NCBI RefSeq assembly: GCF_021732705.1
Contig: NZ_JAKFUM010000019.1
Span: 1-64,000, forward strand
DNA: 64,000 nucleotides
Reading direction: 5' to 3'
Source: Nevskia sp.
GTDB taxonomy: Bacteria; Pseudomonadota; Gammaproteobacteria; Nevskiales; Nevskiaceae
The notes under the pieces are model-generated. The model saw nothing but the letters and a program-made list of their open reading frames with translations, did no database searches and had not been told where the DNA came from. Shown here piece after piece: positions 44,137 to 53,198 of this stretch. Position numbers and translations under genes: made by a program. Every line of letters starts with the position of its first letter. Positions within the stretch are counted from its first letter, which is position 1.

Positions 44137-46200
44137 ATGTTGACCACGCAGAAAGCGGCGCGTCATGCATCGTTGGTCGAGTCTGCGGTGCAGGGCTTGG
44201 AGCCTGCCGCGAGCATTGACCATCTGGTGCGTGATTCCTGGACCCGTTGCATCCAGCACTATGCGCTCGACCCGCAGAGCCCGAAAAAGGCGACCGTCGT
44301 CGATCGACCTGAGCTGCAGGCGCGGCGCGATCAGCATGGCCTGTTGCTGTCGATCGCGCGGATGGAACTGCTCGGCCTGCGACAGCGGCTCGGGCAGAAC
44401 GATTTCGGCATCATGCTGACCGACTCGGATGGCGTGATCCTGCATTACGTCGGCGATCCCGGCTTTGCGACCACGGCACGTCGCAGCGGGCTGCGCGAAG
44501 GCGCCGTCTGGAGCGAGCGTGAGCTCGGCACCAACGGCATGGGAACCTGCATCGTCGAGCAGCGCTCGGTGGTGATTCATCAGCACGAACACTTTCTGGC
44601 GCAGAACACCGAGCTGACCTGCTCGGCAGCGCCGATCTTCGACCAGCAGGGCCGCGTCGTCGCCGCACTCGACATCTCCGGCAGCTTCAGCCGTGCGCAG
44701 ACGCACACGCTGGCGCTGGTCGAGATCGCCGCCCAGAACATCGAGAACCGCGCGCTGCTGGAAAGCTGCAAGCGCCACTACCTGCTGCGCTTCCATCGCC
44801 AGCAGGAGTTCATTTCCACGCCGGGCGAAGGCATCGTCGCCTTCGACGACAACGGCATGATCGTCGGTGCCAACCGCAGCGCGCTGGAACTGCTCGGCAT
44901 GCCCGATCACCGCGCGCTGTGCGGACAGGCGCTGGAGTCGGTGTTCGACACCACGCTGTCGACGCAGATGCAGCTGGCCTCGCGCCGCGCCTTCCGCGCC
45001 GCGCCGCTGATGGCACGCGCCAGCCAGACCCGGCTGTGGAGCGCGATCCAGCCGCCGGAGCGTGAGACGCGCAGCGAGCCGGGCCGCCGCGAGCAGATCG
45101 AAGCGCCGCCGGTGTCGACCTGCGGGCCGCTGGCGACGATGGAGTACGGCGATCCGCAGATGGCCAACAACGTGCGGATCGTCCGCCGCGTCATCGACCG
45201 AGACATCCCGGTGCTGCTGCTCGGCGAGACCGGCACCGGCAAGGGCTGTTTCGCCAAGGCGATCCATGCCGCCAGCCGCCGTGCCGACAAGCCGTTCGTG
45301 ACGGTGAACTGCGCGGCGATTCCGGAAACGCTGATTGAATCCGAACTGTTCGGCTACAAGGCCGGCGCGTTCACCGGCGCGACCCGCGAAGGTCATTCCG
45401 GCCGCGTCGTGCAGGCCAATGGCGGCACGCTGTTTCTGGATGAGATCGGCGACATGCCGCTGCCGCTGCAGGTGCGCCTGCTGTCGGTGATCGAGGATCG
45501 CGAAGTGATTCCGCTCGGCGGCTCGAAGGCGATCCCGGTCGACATCCGCATCGTCAGCGCCACCCATTGCGACCTGCTGCAGCAGGTGCGCGAGCGGCGC
45601 TTCCGCGAAGACCTCTACTACCGTCTGAACGGCCTCGCGCTGCGGATGCCGGCGCTGCGCGATCGCCACGATGCGCGCGAGCTGATCCACAACCTGATCC
45701 GCGAGGAATCGCGCGATCGCGGCGGCCTGTTCGACATCGAGGAAGCGGCGATGCGCCGGCTGCTGCAGTCACCGTGGCCGGGCAACATCCGCCAGTTGCG
45801 CAACGTGCTGCGCACGATGATCGCGATGTGCGAGAGCGATTGCCTGACGGTGGCCGATTTCGATGACGAATGGCTGTCCGGCGGCAGCGCCGTGGCGGCT
45901 GCGCCAGCGCCGAACGATGCGATCGAACTCGATCTCGAAGGCGACGACGTGCTCGGCGAAGCCGAACGCGAAGCGCTGCGCCGCGTGCTCGAGTGCTGCC
46001 GCTGGAATGTCAGCGCCGCCGCCGTGCAGCTGCATGTCAGCCGCAAGACGCTGTACCGGAAGATGTTTCGCCATGGCATCACGCGGCGCGAAGGCGTGAT
46101 GGCCGACGCCGTGCAGGGCGGGTCCGAAAGCTCGGCTCGCGACCACGGCAGGACGTCCGCCAGTCGGCCGCGCAGCGCCCGGCCGGTCATGGCCGATTGA
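44137..46200 (+). CDS. Sigma-54-dependent activator, AcoR family
   Basis: 687 residues from ATG 44137, preceded by AGGAGGAAAG. Domain order: N-terminal DSWTRCIQHYALDP region (about 30), a GAF domain (about 80-210), a PAS-like segment (FISTPGEGIVAFDDNGMIVGANR near 225), an AAA+ domain (about 340-570) and a Fis-type helix-turn-helix (WNVSAAAVQLHVSRKTLYRKM near 622). Walker A is GETGTGKG at 363-370 (Gly where Glu is usual at the end), the sigma-54 contact GAFTGA is at 410-415 and Walker B is GGTLFLDEIGDM. It probably activates the RpoN promoter of xoxF in response to an alcohol or aldehyde; this is inference. Confidence 0.9.
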   Translation: MLTTQKAARHASLVESAVQGLEPAASIDHLVRDSWTRCIQHYALDPQSPKKATVVDRPELQARRDQHGLLLSIARMELLGLRQRLGQNDFGIMLTDSDGVILHYVGDPGFATTARRSGLREGAVWSERELGTNGMGTCIVEQRSVVIHQHEHFLAQNTELTCSAAPIFDQQGRVVAALDISGSFSRAQTHTLALVEIAAQNIENRALLESCKRHYLLRFHRQQEFISTPGEGIVAFDDNGMIVGANRSALELLGMPDHRALCGQALESVFDTTLSTQMQLASRRAFRAAPLMARASQTRLWSAIQPPERETRSEPGRREQIEAPPVSTCGPLATMEYGDPQMANNVRIVRRVIDRDIPVLLLGETGTGKGCFAKAIHAASRRADKPFVTVNCAAIPETLIESELFGYKAGAFTGATREGHSGRVVQANGGTLFLDEIGDMPLPLQVRLLSVIEDREVIPLGGSKAIPVDIRIVSATHCDLLQQVRERRFREDLYYRLNGLALRMPALRDRHDARELIHNLIREESRDRGGLFDIEEAAMRRLLQSPWPGNIRQLRNVLRTMIAMCESDCLTVADFDDEWLSGGSAVAAAPAPNDAIELDLEGDDVLGEAEREALRRVLECCRWNVSAAAVQLHVSRKTLYRKMFRHGITRREGVMADAVQGGSESSARDHGRTSASRPRSARPVMAD

Positions 46201-46464
46201 GCATTCGATGCACGCCGCGATGAGGCCCTTGAACCCGCGGCAGTACCGCTGCGCGGGCAGCGGCTGATTCGCGGGAAACCGTCACCACAACACCAGGACG
46301 CAGTCGGCAGCGCTCCTGCTCCGCGCACCGGTTCGAGATCGCGGCATCCATCGAACCGCGCCCGGCGTCGAAGCCCGATCGTGCCCTGACAGCAGTTCCG
46401 GCAGTACCGAACCATCGGGGCTTGACCCCAACCCCACAAAGCACAACAGAACAGGAGCAAGACC

Positions 46465-47574
46465 ATGGATGTACGCGCCGCCGTTGCCTTCGAAGCCGGC
46501 AAGCCGTTGTCGATCGAAACCGTGCAGCTTGATGGCCCGCGCGCCGGCGAAGTGCTGGTCGAGGTCAAGGCCACCGGCCTTTGCCACACCGATAAATTCA
46601 CGCTGTCCGGCGACGATCCGGAAGGCATGTTCCCGGTGATCCTCGGCCACGAGGGGGCCGGCATCGTCGTCGACGTCGGTGCCGGCGTCACCAGCGTCAA
46701 GAAGGGTGACCACGTGATCCCGCTGTACACGCCGGAATGCCGCGAGTGCGACTACTGCCTGTCCGGCAAGACCAATCTCTGCCAGCGCATCCGCGCCACC
46801 CAGGGCCGTGGCCTGATGCCCGACGGCAGCAGCCGCTTCAGCTTCCAGGGCAAGCCGGTGCTGCACTACATGGGCTGCTCGACGTTCGCCAACTACACGG
46901 TGCTGCCGGAAATCGCCGTCGCCAAGGTTCGCGAAGACGCCCCGTTCGACAAGATCTGCTACATCGGCTGCGGCGTCACCACCGGCATCGGCGCGGTGCT
47001 GTTCACGGCCAAGGTCGAGTACGGCACCAACTGCGTGGTGTTCGGCTTGGGGGGCATCGGCCTGAACGTCATCCAGGGCCTGAAGATGGTCGGTGCCAAC
47101 ATGATCGTCGGCATCGACATCAACCCGGGCCGCGAAGCCATGGCCCGCAAGTTCGGCATGACCCACTTCGTCAACCCGAAAGAAGTCCAGGGCGATCTCG
47201 TCGCCCATCTGGTCGAGCTGACCAAGGGCGGTGCCGATCACACGTTCGAATGCACCGGCAACGTCAAGCTGATGCGCCAGGCGCTGGAGTGCTGCCACAA
47301 GGGCTGGGGCATGTCGACGATCATCGGCGTGGCGCCGGCCGGTGCGGAAATCTCCACCCGTCCGTTCCAGCTGGTCACCGGCCGTCGCTGGATCGGCTCC
47401 GCCTTCGGTGGTGCGAAGGGCCGTACCGACGTGCCGCGCATCGTCGACTGGTACATGGATGGCAAGCTGAACATCGACGACCTGATCACGCACACGATGC
47501 CGCTGGAAAAGATCAACGACGGCTTCGACCTGATGGCGCGCGGTGAATCGATCCGCGGCGTGGTGCTCTACTGA
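46465..47574 (+). CDS. adhC: S-(hydroxymethyl)glutathione dehydrogenase (class III ADH)
   Basis: 369 residues. It oxidises S-hydroxymethylglutathione (formaldehyde plus glutathione) to S-formylglutathione with NAD. Zinc ligands are visible: Cys in GLCHTDKFTLSGDDPEG near 40, His in ILGHEGAGIV near 62, the structural four-Cys set CRECDYCLSGKTNLC near 92-106, and Cys in YIGCGVTTGIGAVL near 168. The Rossmann motif is FGLGGIGLNVIQG near 193. The gene overlaps fghA by TGATG, so the two steps are coupled. It handles the formaldehyde made by XoxF. The name frmA is equivalent. Confidence 0.97.
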   Translation: MDVRAAVAFEAGKPLSIETVQLDGPRAGEVLVEVKATGLCHTDKFTLSGDDPEGMFPVILGHEGAGIVVDVGAGVTSVKKGDHVIPLYTPECRECDYCLSGKTNLCQRIRATQGRGLMPDGSSRFSFQGKPVLHYMGCSTFANYTVLPEIAVAKVREDAPFDKICYIGCGVTTGIGAVLFTAKVEYGTNCVVFGLGGIGLNVIQGLKMVGANMIVGIDINPGREAMARKFGMTHFVNPKEVQGDLVAHLVELTKGGADHTFECTGNVKLMRQALECCHKGWGMSTIIGVAPAGAEISTRPFQLVTGRRWIGSAFGGAKGRTDVPRIVDWYMDGKLNIDDLITHTMPLEKINDGFDLMARGESIRGVVLY

Positions 47575-48425
47575 TGTCGGGAGCACTCGAAAAGCGCAGC
47601 GACCAGGCCTGCTTCGGCGGCCGCATGGGCTTCTACACCCATGCCTCGAAGGAGACCGGCACGCCGATGAAGTTCGGCGTCTACCTGCCGCCGCAGGCTG
47701 CGCATCGCAAGGTGCCGGCGCTGTACTACCTCGCCGGCCTGACCTGCACCGAAGAAACCTTCCTGATCAAGGCCGGCGCGCAACGCGTGGCGGCCGAACT
47801 CGGCATCGCGCTGATCGCCTGCGACACCAGCCCGCGCGGCCTGAACCTGCCCGGTGAAGCCGACAGCTGGGATTTCGGGCTCGCGGCCGGTTTCTATCTG
47901 GACGCCACGCAGGACCCGTGGAGGACGAACTACCGCATGGGTTCGTACATCAACGAGGAACTGCCGGCGCTGATCGAGGCGAACTTCCCGGTGATCGCGG
48001 GCAAGCGCGGCATCTTCGGTCACTCGATGGGCGGTCACGGCGCGCTGGTGACGGCGCTGCGCAATCCGACGCGCTGGCATTCGGTGTCGGCCTTCGCGCC
48101 GATCTCGAATCCGGTCGCGGTGCCGTGGGGCAAGAAGGCGTTCGGAAACTATCTGGGCTCCGACGAGTCCACATGGGAGCAGTACGACGCGAGCCTGCTG
48201 ATCAGGAAAAATCCCTATCCGGGGCTGCTGTTGGTCGATCAAGGACTGGCGGACAATTTCCTGAACCGGGAACTGAAGCCGGAAGCGCTGGATGTCGCGG
48301 CGCGAGCGTCGGGTCAGCGATTGACCCTGCGCCTGCATGCCGATTACGACCATTCGTACTGGTTCATTCAGACCTTCGTCGCGGACCACCTCGTGCATCA
48401 CGCGAGCACGCTCGGCGCGGTTTGA
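47574..48425 (+). CDS. fghA: S-formylglutathione hydrolase
   Basis: 283 residues, alpha/beta hydrolase of the esterase D family. It splits S-formylglutathione into formate and glutathione. LYYLAGLTCTEETFLIKAGAQR is near 48, the nucleophile Ser lies in IFGHSMGGHGALVTAL near 147, the Asp in LLLVDQGLADNF near 223 and the His in DHSYWFIQTF near 258. It follows adhC by a TGATG overlap. Confidence 0.96.
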   Translation: MSGALEKRSDQACFGGRMGFYTHASKETGTPMKFGVYLPPQAAHRKVPALYYLAGLTCTEETFLIKAGAQRVAAELGIALIACDTSPRGLNLPGEADSWDFGLAAGFYLDATQDPWRTNYRMGSYINEELPALIEANFPVIAGKRGIFGHSMGGHGALVTALRNPTRWHSVSAFAPISNPVAVPWGKKAFGNYLGSDESTWEQYDASLLIRKNPYPGLLLVDQGLADNFLNRELKPEALDVAARASGQRLTLRLHADYDHSYWFIQTFVADHLVHHASTLGAV

Positions 48426-48601
48426 CGCAGCATCGAAGACGTCGTCCGGCACGGACGCGACAAGAGCCGTTGACGCGGCACGCGACACCGTTCATGCGGT
48501 GCGCGTGCCCGTACTGCGGCCGCACTGCGAGAAGTTAAGGTCAGGTTCAGCGCCTGCAGCGCATACCGGCTACGCATCACTACTATCTGGAGGGTTTCAA
48601 C

Positions 48602-49006
48602 ATGCAGCACCGTTTTCTGATGTCACTGTGCACCGCCGCGGCACTCGCCGGAGGCTTTTCGATGAGCGCCTCAGCCGAAGACGCGCCGCTCTACACCGTC
48701 GTCGAGGGATCGCAGGTCGATGCCAAGACCTATGGCGGATTCAAGGCCTGGCGCGCCGCCAACTGTGCGCAGTGCCACGGCGCGAATCAGGAAGGCGCCG
48801 TCGGTCCGGCACTGACCGAATCGCTCAAGGTGATGACCAAGGCCGAGTTCGTCACCACGATCACCGAGGGCCGCCTCGCCAAGGGCATGCCGAACTGGAG
48901 CGCGAACCCGACCGTGATGAACAACATGGACGGCCTGTACGCCTATCTGAAGGGCCGCTCGGAAGGCAAGATCACGATCGCCCGCGTCACCCAGATTCCG
49001 CAGTAA
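48602..49006 (+). CDS. c-type cytochrome (XoxG/PedF-like)
   Basis: 134 residues with a signal peptide ending near SASAED. The single haem site is C55-A-Q-C-H59, and the axial Met is M96 in KGMPNW. The size and the extended FKAWRAANCAQCHGANQEG sequence resemble the small cytochrome c-550 of PQQ alcohol dehydrogenases (PedF type); XoxG of classical methylotrophs is usually larger. It should accept electrons from XoxF in the periplasm. It lies 176 bases downstream of fghA and upstream of xoxJ. Confidence 0.88.
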   Translation: MQHRFLMSLCTAAALAGGFSMSASAEDAPLYTVVEGSQVDAKTYGGFKAWRAANCAQCHGANQEGAVGPALTESLKVMTKAEFVTTITEGRLAKGMPNWSANPTVMNNMDGLYAYLKGRSEGKITIARVTQIPQ

Positions 49007-49018
49007 GGGCGTTCCACG

Positions 49019-49052
49019 GCCGTCTCGATCGATCGCCAAACGTCGAGACGGC
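49019..49052 (+). terminator. Hairpin after the cytochrome gene
   Basis: GCCGTCTCGA pairs perfectly with TCGAGACGGC across a 14-base loop. No T-run follows directly, so it is a candidate attenuator or mRNA stabiliser rather than a strong terminator. Confidence 0.5.
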
Positions 49053-49220
49053 TGTCTGCCGCAGCCGTTTTCGTGGTTCGCATCGACCTCGAGGCGATGC
49101 CACGAACAACGGCACCGAGTTGCAGGCAGGCTTCAACGATCGTGCCCTCGATGGCATGACGCATACATCATCAGGTCTGCCATCCGGCAGGCCCGTGGGT
49201 CGGAAGAGCACGGAACGTCG

Positions 49221-50171
49221 ATGAATACTCAGGTTTCTGGCGGCCATGCCGCCGTGATCGCATTCGCAGCGCCATCCTCGCGTCGCAGCCTGCTGCGGCT
49301 GTACTGGCTGATCGCGCTGCTGGCGATGGTCTTGGCATCCGCCGTTCACGCCGAGACATCGCCGGGGGCCGACGAGCCGCGCAAGGCGCTGCGCATCTGC
49401 CGTGATCCGAACAACCTGCCGTTCCAGAACGCGAAAGGCGAAGGCTTCGAGGACAAGATCGCGCAGTTGTTCGCCGACGAGCTGAAGCTGCCGCTGCAGG
49501 CCTACGACTACCCCGCCCGCTTCAATTTCGTGCGCAACACGCTGCGCTTCAAGCTGCCCGGTGACGACTATCCCTGCGATCTGATCATGGATCTGCCGGT
49601 CGGCTTCGGCGGCGGGGTCAATGTCACCAGCCCGTATTACCGTTCGACCTTCGCAATGGTGTTCTCGAAGTCGAAGTCGCTGGCCGGCATCACCAGCATC
49701 GAGCAGTTCCTGGCCTTGCCGCAGGAGAAGCTGGCGAAGCTCAAGATCGGCGTCATCGACAAGTCGCCGGCGGCTGACTGGCTGGCCAAGCGCGGCCTGA
49801 TCGATCTCGGTGTGCCCTATCAGGCGCTGGTGGCCGATCCGGAGAAGAACTCCGGCCAGATCATCGAGCAGGACCTGATCGCCGGAAAGATCGATGCCGT
49901 GATCATCTGGGGCCCGATCGCCGGCTACTACGCGCGGCGCTACCCGGACGCGCAGCTGCTGGTGCTGCCGATGCAGTCCGAGAAGAACGTCAAGTTCGAC
50001 TTCGAGATCGCGATGGGCGTGCGCTATGGCGAGAAAGCCTGGAAGCAGACCATCGAAGACCTGATCGCGAAGAACCAGTCGAAGATCGATGCCATCCTCA
50101 CCGAGTACGGCGTGCCGCTGGTCGCAGCGCCCGCGGGCGGCGACGCCAGCAGCCCGGGCGAGCGCAAGTAA
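49221..50171 (+). CDS. xoxJ: XoxJ/MxaJ-like periplasmic binding protein
   Basis: 316 residues with an N-terminal signal (LLRLYWLIALLAMVLASAVHAE). The mature protein has the solute-binding fold of family 3: LRICRDPNNLPFQNAKGEGF near 60, DLIMDLPVGF near 115, and IIWGPIAGYYAR near 230. This matches the quinoprotein-dehydrogenase-associated substrate-binding family (MxaJ/XoxJ). XoxJ is thought to help load or activate XoxF. It follows the cytochrome gene, the usual xoxF-G-J grouping, although xoxF itself is 8 kb upstream. Confidence 0.9.
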   Translation: MNTQVSGGHAAVIAFAAPSSRRSLLRLYWLIALLAMVLASAVHAETSPGADEPRKALRICRDPNNLPFQNAKGEGFEDKIAQLFADELKLPLQAYDYPARFNFVRNTLRFKLPGDDYPCDLIMDLPVGFGGGVNVTSPYYRSTFAMVFSKSKSLAGITSIEQFLALPQEKLAKLKIGVIDKSPAADWLAKRGLIDLGVPYQALVADPEKNSGQIIEQDLIAGKIDAVIIWGPIAGYYARRYPDAQLLVLPMQSEKNVKFDFEIAMGVRYGEKAWKQTIEDLIAKNQSKIDAILTEYGVPLVAAPAGGDASSPGERK

Positions 50172-50282
50172 CGGCGCGTTCCACGGCATCCAGAGCGCTT
50201 CATCCCGGTGCTGCAGCGACTGATCCGTGTCGCACGTCCAGTACCGACCCGAATCCAGTTTCCCTATCGAGAGATCGCCTCC

Positions 50283-50660
50283 ATGCACGCATCCACCATC
50301 CGCGCGGCGCTGATCACTGCCGCTGCAGTTGCCGCCACGGCCCTGATCTCCGGCCCTGCCGCCGCGGCCAGCACCTACGACTACCCGACCGTCGACCGGA
50401 TCGAATATGTCCACATGTGTCAGCGCGAGCACGCCGACAAGCCGGCGCAGGAAATGCTCTACAAGTGCTCCTGCATCATCGACAAGATTGCCAACGAGCT
50501 GAACTACGAGGATTACGTCGAGGCGTCGACGGCGTTCTACGCGTCGTCGATTGCCGGCGAGCGCGGTCAGGTCATCCGCAACGAGCGTGTCGCCAAGAGC
50601 CTCGCCGATCAGTTCAAGGAAGCGCTCGGCAAGTCGAAGAAAGCCTGCTTCGTGAACTGA
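50283..50660 (+). CDS. Small Cys-containing periplasmic protein, unknown
   Basis: 125 residues from ATG 50283; an upstream in-frame start lacks a signal. A signal peptide ends near AAAAST. The mature part has four cysteines (HMCQREH, YKCSCIID, and KACFVN at the very end) and is otherwise helical and charged (KIANELNYEDYVEAS). The Cys pattern suggests disulfides or metal binding. It sits between xoxJ and the metallohydrolase in the same orientation and is a candidate member of the quinoprotein relay system. No family was recognised. Confidence 0.65.
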   Translation: MHASTIRAALITAAAVAATALISGPAAAASTYDYPTVDRIEYVHMCQREHADKPAQEMLYKCSCIIDKIANELNYEDYVEASTAFYASSIAGERGQVIRNERVAKSLADQFKEALGKSKKACFVN

Positions 50661-50667
50661 CACGCCG

Positions 50668-51603
50668 ATGACCATGGCCAGCCGCGCGCTCATCGTCATG
50701 ATGACCTGCGTGCTGGCGGGTCTGCCGGCCCACGCGGCCGGGCGCTTCGCGCTCGAGCAAGCCGCCGACGGCATCCATGTGCATCGTGGCCAGCAGGCTG
50801 AAAGCAGCCCTGAAAACGGCGGCGACATCGCCAACATCGGCTTCATCGTCGGCAAGCGCTGCACTGCGGTGATCGATACCGGCGGCACGGCGGCCATCGG
50901 CCGGGACTTGTTGATGGCAATCCGCCAGACCAGCCGACTGCCGATCTGCTACGTGATCAACACGCACGTTCATCCCGATCACGCGTTCGGTGACTCGGCG
51001 TTCAAGGACAGCGGCGCGGAGTTCGTGGCACATGCGAGCTTTCCCGCGGCCCTGGCGGCGCGGCGCGGCGCCTACCAGAGCCGTCTCGCACAGACCGTGG
51101 GCGATGTCGCCGACGGCAGCGACATCGTGGTACCGAGCCGCGTCGTCGCGGCCGATGACACGCTGCAGCTCGACCTCGGTGGTCGCACGATTCGTGTCCA
51201 GGCATGGCCGACCGCGCATACCGATCACGACATCACCGTGTTCGACGAACAGACCGCCACGCTGTGGACCGGAGATCTGCTGTTCGTCGACCGGATTCCG
51301 GTGATCGACGGCAAGGTCCTCGGCTGGGTCAAGGTGATCGAGCGGCTGCGCGCGCTGAAACCGGCACATCTGATTCCCGGACATGGACCGATCAACCGTC
51401 CATTCGAAACAGCCTTCGATTCAGAAAAGAATTATTTGAATGACGTTATTACCAAAATGCGCAGTGCAGTCGAAATGGGGCGTACACTGCAAGCGGCCGT
51501 CGACTCCGATTCCGATTCGGACGAGCGCGCGCACTGGATACTGTTCGATGATTACCACCGCCGGAATCTGACGGCGGCCTATACCGAGCTGGAGTGGGAG
51601 TAG
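50668..51603 (+). CDS. Quinoprotein-associated zinc metallohydrolase (MBL fold)
   Basis: 311 residues with a signal peptide ending near HAAGR. The metallo-beta-lactamase core is intact: T-H100-V-H102-P-D104-H105, a further His in TAHTDHD near 187, Asp in WTGDLLFVD near 207 and His in PGHGPI near 238. It matches the SoxH-like 'quinoprotein relay' type found next to PQQ dehydrogenases. The role is inferred from that association: handling a bound thiol/persulfide on the SoxYZ-like carrier. It lies seven bases after the small Cys protein and five before the SoxYZ-like gene. Confidence 0.88.
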   Translation: MTMASRALIVMMTCVLAGLPAHAAGRFALEQAADGIHVHRGQQAESSPENGGDIANIGFIVGKRCTAVIDTGGTAAIGRDLLMAIRQTSRLPICYVINTHVHPDHAFGDSAFKDSGAEFVAHASFPAALAARRGAYQSRLAQTVGDVADGSDIVVPSRVVAADDTLQLDLGGRTIRVQAWPTAHTDHDITVFDEQTATLWTGDLLFVDRIPVIDGKVLGWVKVIERLRALKPAHLIPGHGPINRPFETAFDSEKNYLNDVITKMRSAVEMGRTLQAAVDSDSDSDERAHWILFDDYHRRNLTAAYTELEWE

Positions 51604-51608
51604 AGAAC

Positions 51609-52469
51609 ATGTCGAAGAAGTGGAATGTCGGTGCCGCGCCGGCGCGTTTCCTGAGCATGATCTGCCTGGCCGCGGCCACGATGCTGCCGATGGCAGCAGC
51701 AGCCGCGGAAGCGCCAGAGGCTTCGCCAACGGCCGTCTGGCCGGGCATGCGGGTCAGCCTGTTCGGCACCCGCCCGATCAACGACAGTGCCGCGGATATC
51801 GTCGAACTGGTGGCGCCAAGCCGCGCCGAAGACGCCGCCACCGTGCCGATCGGCATCCACACCAAGCTCGTGCAATCGCCCGATCGCTACATCAAGAAAC
51901 TCTACCTGCTCGTCGACAACAATCCCTCGCCGCTGGCCGCCACGTTCGAGATGACGCCGAACAGCGGTCGCGCCGACATCGAGACCCGCATCCGCATCGA
52001 GCAGTACAGCGACGTGCGTGCGGTTGCCGAACTGAACGACGGCTCGCTGCACATGGCTTCGCGCTTCGTGAAAGCCTCCGGCGGCTGCTCGGCGCCCGCC
52101 GGCAAGGACCCGAAGGAAGCGCTGCGCAACGCCGGCAAGATCAAGCTGCGCACCGACGGCCCGATCGAGGCCGGCAAGCCGGCGCTCGCGCAGCTGGCCG
52201 TCAGTCATCCGAATGCATCGGGGCTGGTGCTGGATCAGGTCACGCGCCTGTACGAACCGGCCTACTTCGTTCGCAAGATCAACGTCAGCTATGCCGGCAA
52301 GCCGGTGATGACGGCGGACGTCAACTTCTCGATCAGCGAGAACCCGAACTTCCGCTTCTACTTCCTGCCGACCGGCGAAGGCGACCTGCACGCGGAAGTG
52401 GTCGACACCAAGGATCTGACGTTCAACGGCGATGTCGTCGTCAAGCCGGATGCCGTGGCGGCAAACTGA
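51609..52469 (+). CDS. Quinoprotein-associated SoxYZ-like carrier protein
   Basis: 286 residues with a signal peptide ending near AAAAEAPE. The N-terminal part is SoxY-like, with the conserved Cys at position 160 (GGCSAPAGKDP) in the middle of the protein. The C-terminal part (KINVSYAGKPVMTADVNFSI onward) is SoxZ-like, so it is a fused SoxYZ. In thiosulfate oxidation SoxYZ carries sulfur on a C-terminal GGCGG Cys; here the Cys is internal and no other sox gene is seen. The family is known to co-occur with PQQ dehydrogenases. Function is unproven. Confidence 0.85.
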   Translation: MSKKWNVGAAPARFLSMICLAAATMLPMAAAAAEAPEASPTAVWPGMRVSLFGTRPINDSAADIVELVAPSRAEDAATVPIGIHTKLVQSPDRYIKKLYLLVDNNPSPLAATFEMTPNSGRADIETRIRIEQYSDVRAVAELNDGSLHMASRFVKASGGCSAPAGKDPKEALRNAGKIKLRTDGPIEAGKPALAQLAVSHPNASGLVLDQVTRLYEPAYFVRKINVSYAGKPVMTADVNFSISENPNFRFYFLPTGEGDLHAEVVDTKDLTFNGDVVVKPDAVAAN

Positions 52470-52514
52470 TGAGTCGCTGACGGTCGACGGTCAACGGCCA
52501 GGTCAGGCCCGCGC

Positions 52515-53039
52515 TCAGCGGTTGCCCTGGCCCTTGTCGATCATGCTGCGCACGAGATAGCGAATGCCACGGGCGAAGGACTGCGGATCGGCGCCGCGCA
52601 GCTCGACCGATTTATTGAGCACGCGTTCGCCGGTCCGGCCGTCCTCGATCTGCAGGTTGAGGTTCACGCCCAGATTGCTGACCTTGTGGATCCACGTGAC
52701 CATCACGCGATCACTGCCCAGCCGCTTCGCGACATCGGTCGAGCAGCCGTTGCAGCCGAGGAAATCCTGCGTCGACTTCAGTTCGGCGATGAGCGTGGCC
52801 GCGGGTGCGAGATCGACCACGCGATACAGCCCGGCCTCCGCGATGGCCGCCCGCAGCTGGCGGTTGATCTCCGGCAGTTGCGGCGTGATCACGGTATCCG
52901 GCGCGGCTTCGCGCTGGTCGTCGATCAGCTCGAAATCGAGGATCGCGATCGTTTTCAGATCGCTGTCGTCGGCCGCGAGCGGCGCAGCAACGAGCAGCAG
53001 CCAGCTTGCGAGCAGACGGCGGATCAAGGGCGCGTTCAA
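52515..53039 (-). CDS. DUF2380-like secreted protein
   Basis: 174 residues with a signal peptide ending near APLAADD. IAILDFELIDDQREAAPD, an NRQLRAAIAEAGLYRVVDL region and the C-x2-C pair in LGCNGCSTDVAKRLGSD match the DUF2380/DUF3280 type of small periplasmic ligand-binding domain. The Cys pair lies near residue 95. It is the only minus-strand gene inside the quinoprotein block, and is convergent with the SoxYZ-like gene. Function is unknown. Confidence 0.75.
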   Translation of the reverse strand: MNAPLIRRLLASWLLLVAAPLAADDSDLKTIAILDFELIDDQREAAPDTVITPQLPEINRQLRAAIAEAGLYRVVDLAPAATLIAELKSTQDFLGCNGCSTDVAKRLGSDRVMVTWIHKVSNLGVNLNLQIEDGRTGERVLNKSVELRGADPQSFARGIRYLVRSMIDKGQGNR

Positions 53040-53198
53040 GGGCTACTCCGCAAAGATGGGGACACGTGACTGTGCCGCCGGCGAACACGTCGGGCACCGG
53101 CGCGCCGCGCGATGATACGGCGAGTGCCTAGGCTTTCAATCGCGACGCGGCCGATGATCGCGCTGCTGCGTAGGGCCGGCTCGGCACTTCGATATCCG

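Noticed and set aside
52470-52514. Terminator between the SoxYZ-like and DUF2380-like genes
   Set aside because: Short inverted bits (GACGGTCGACGGTC) do not form a stable stem with a T-run.
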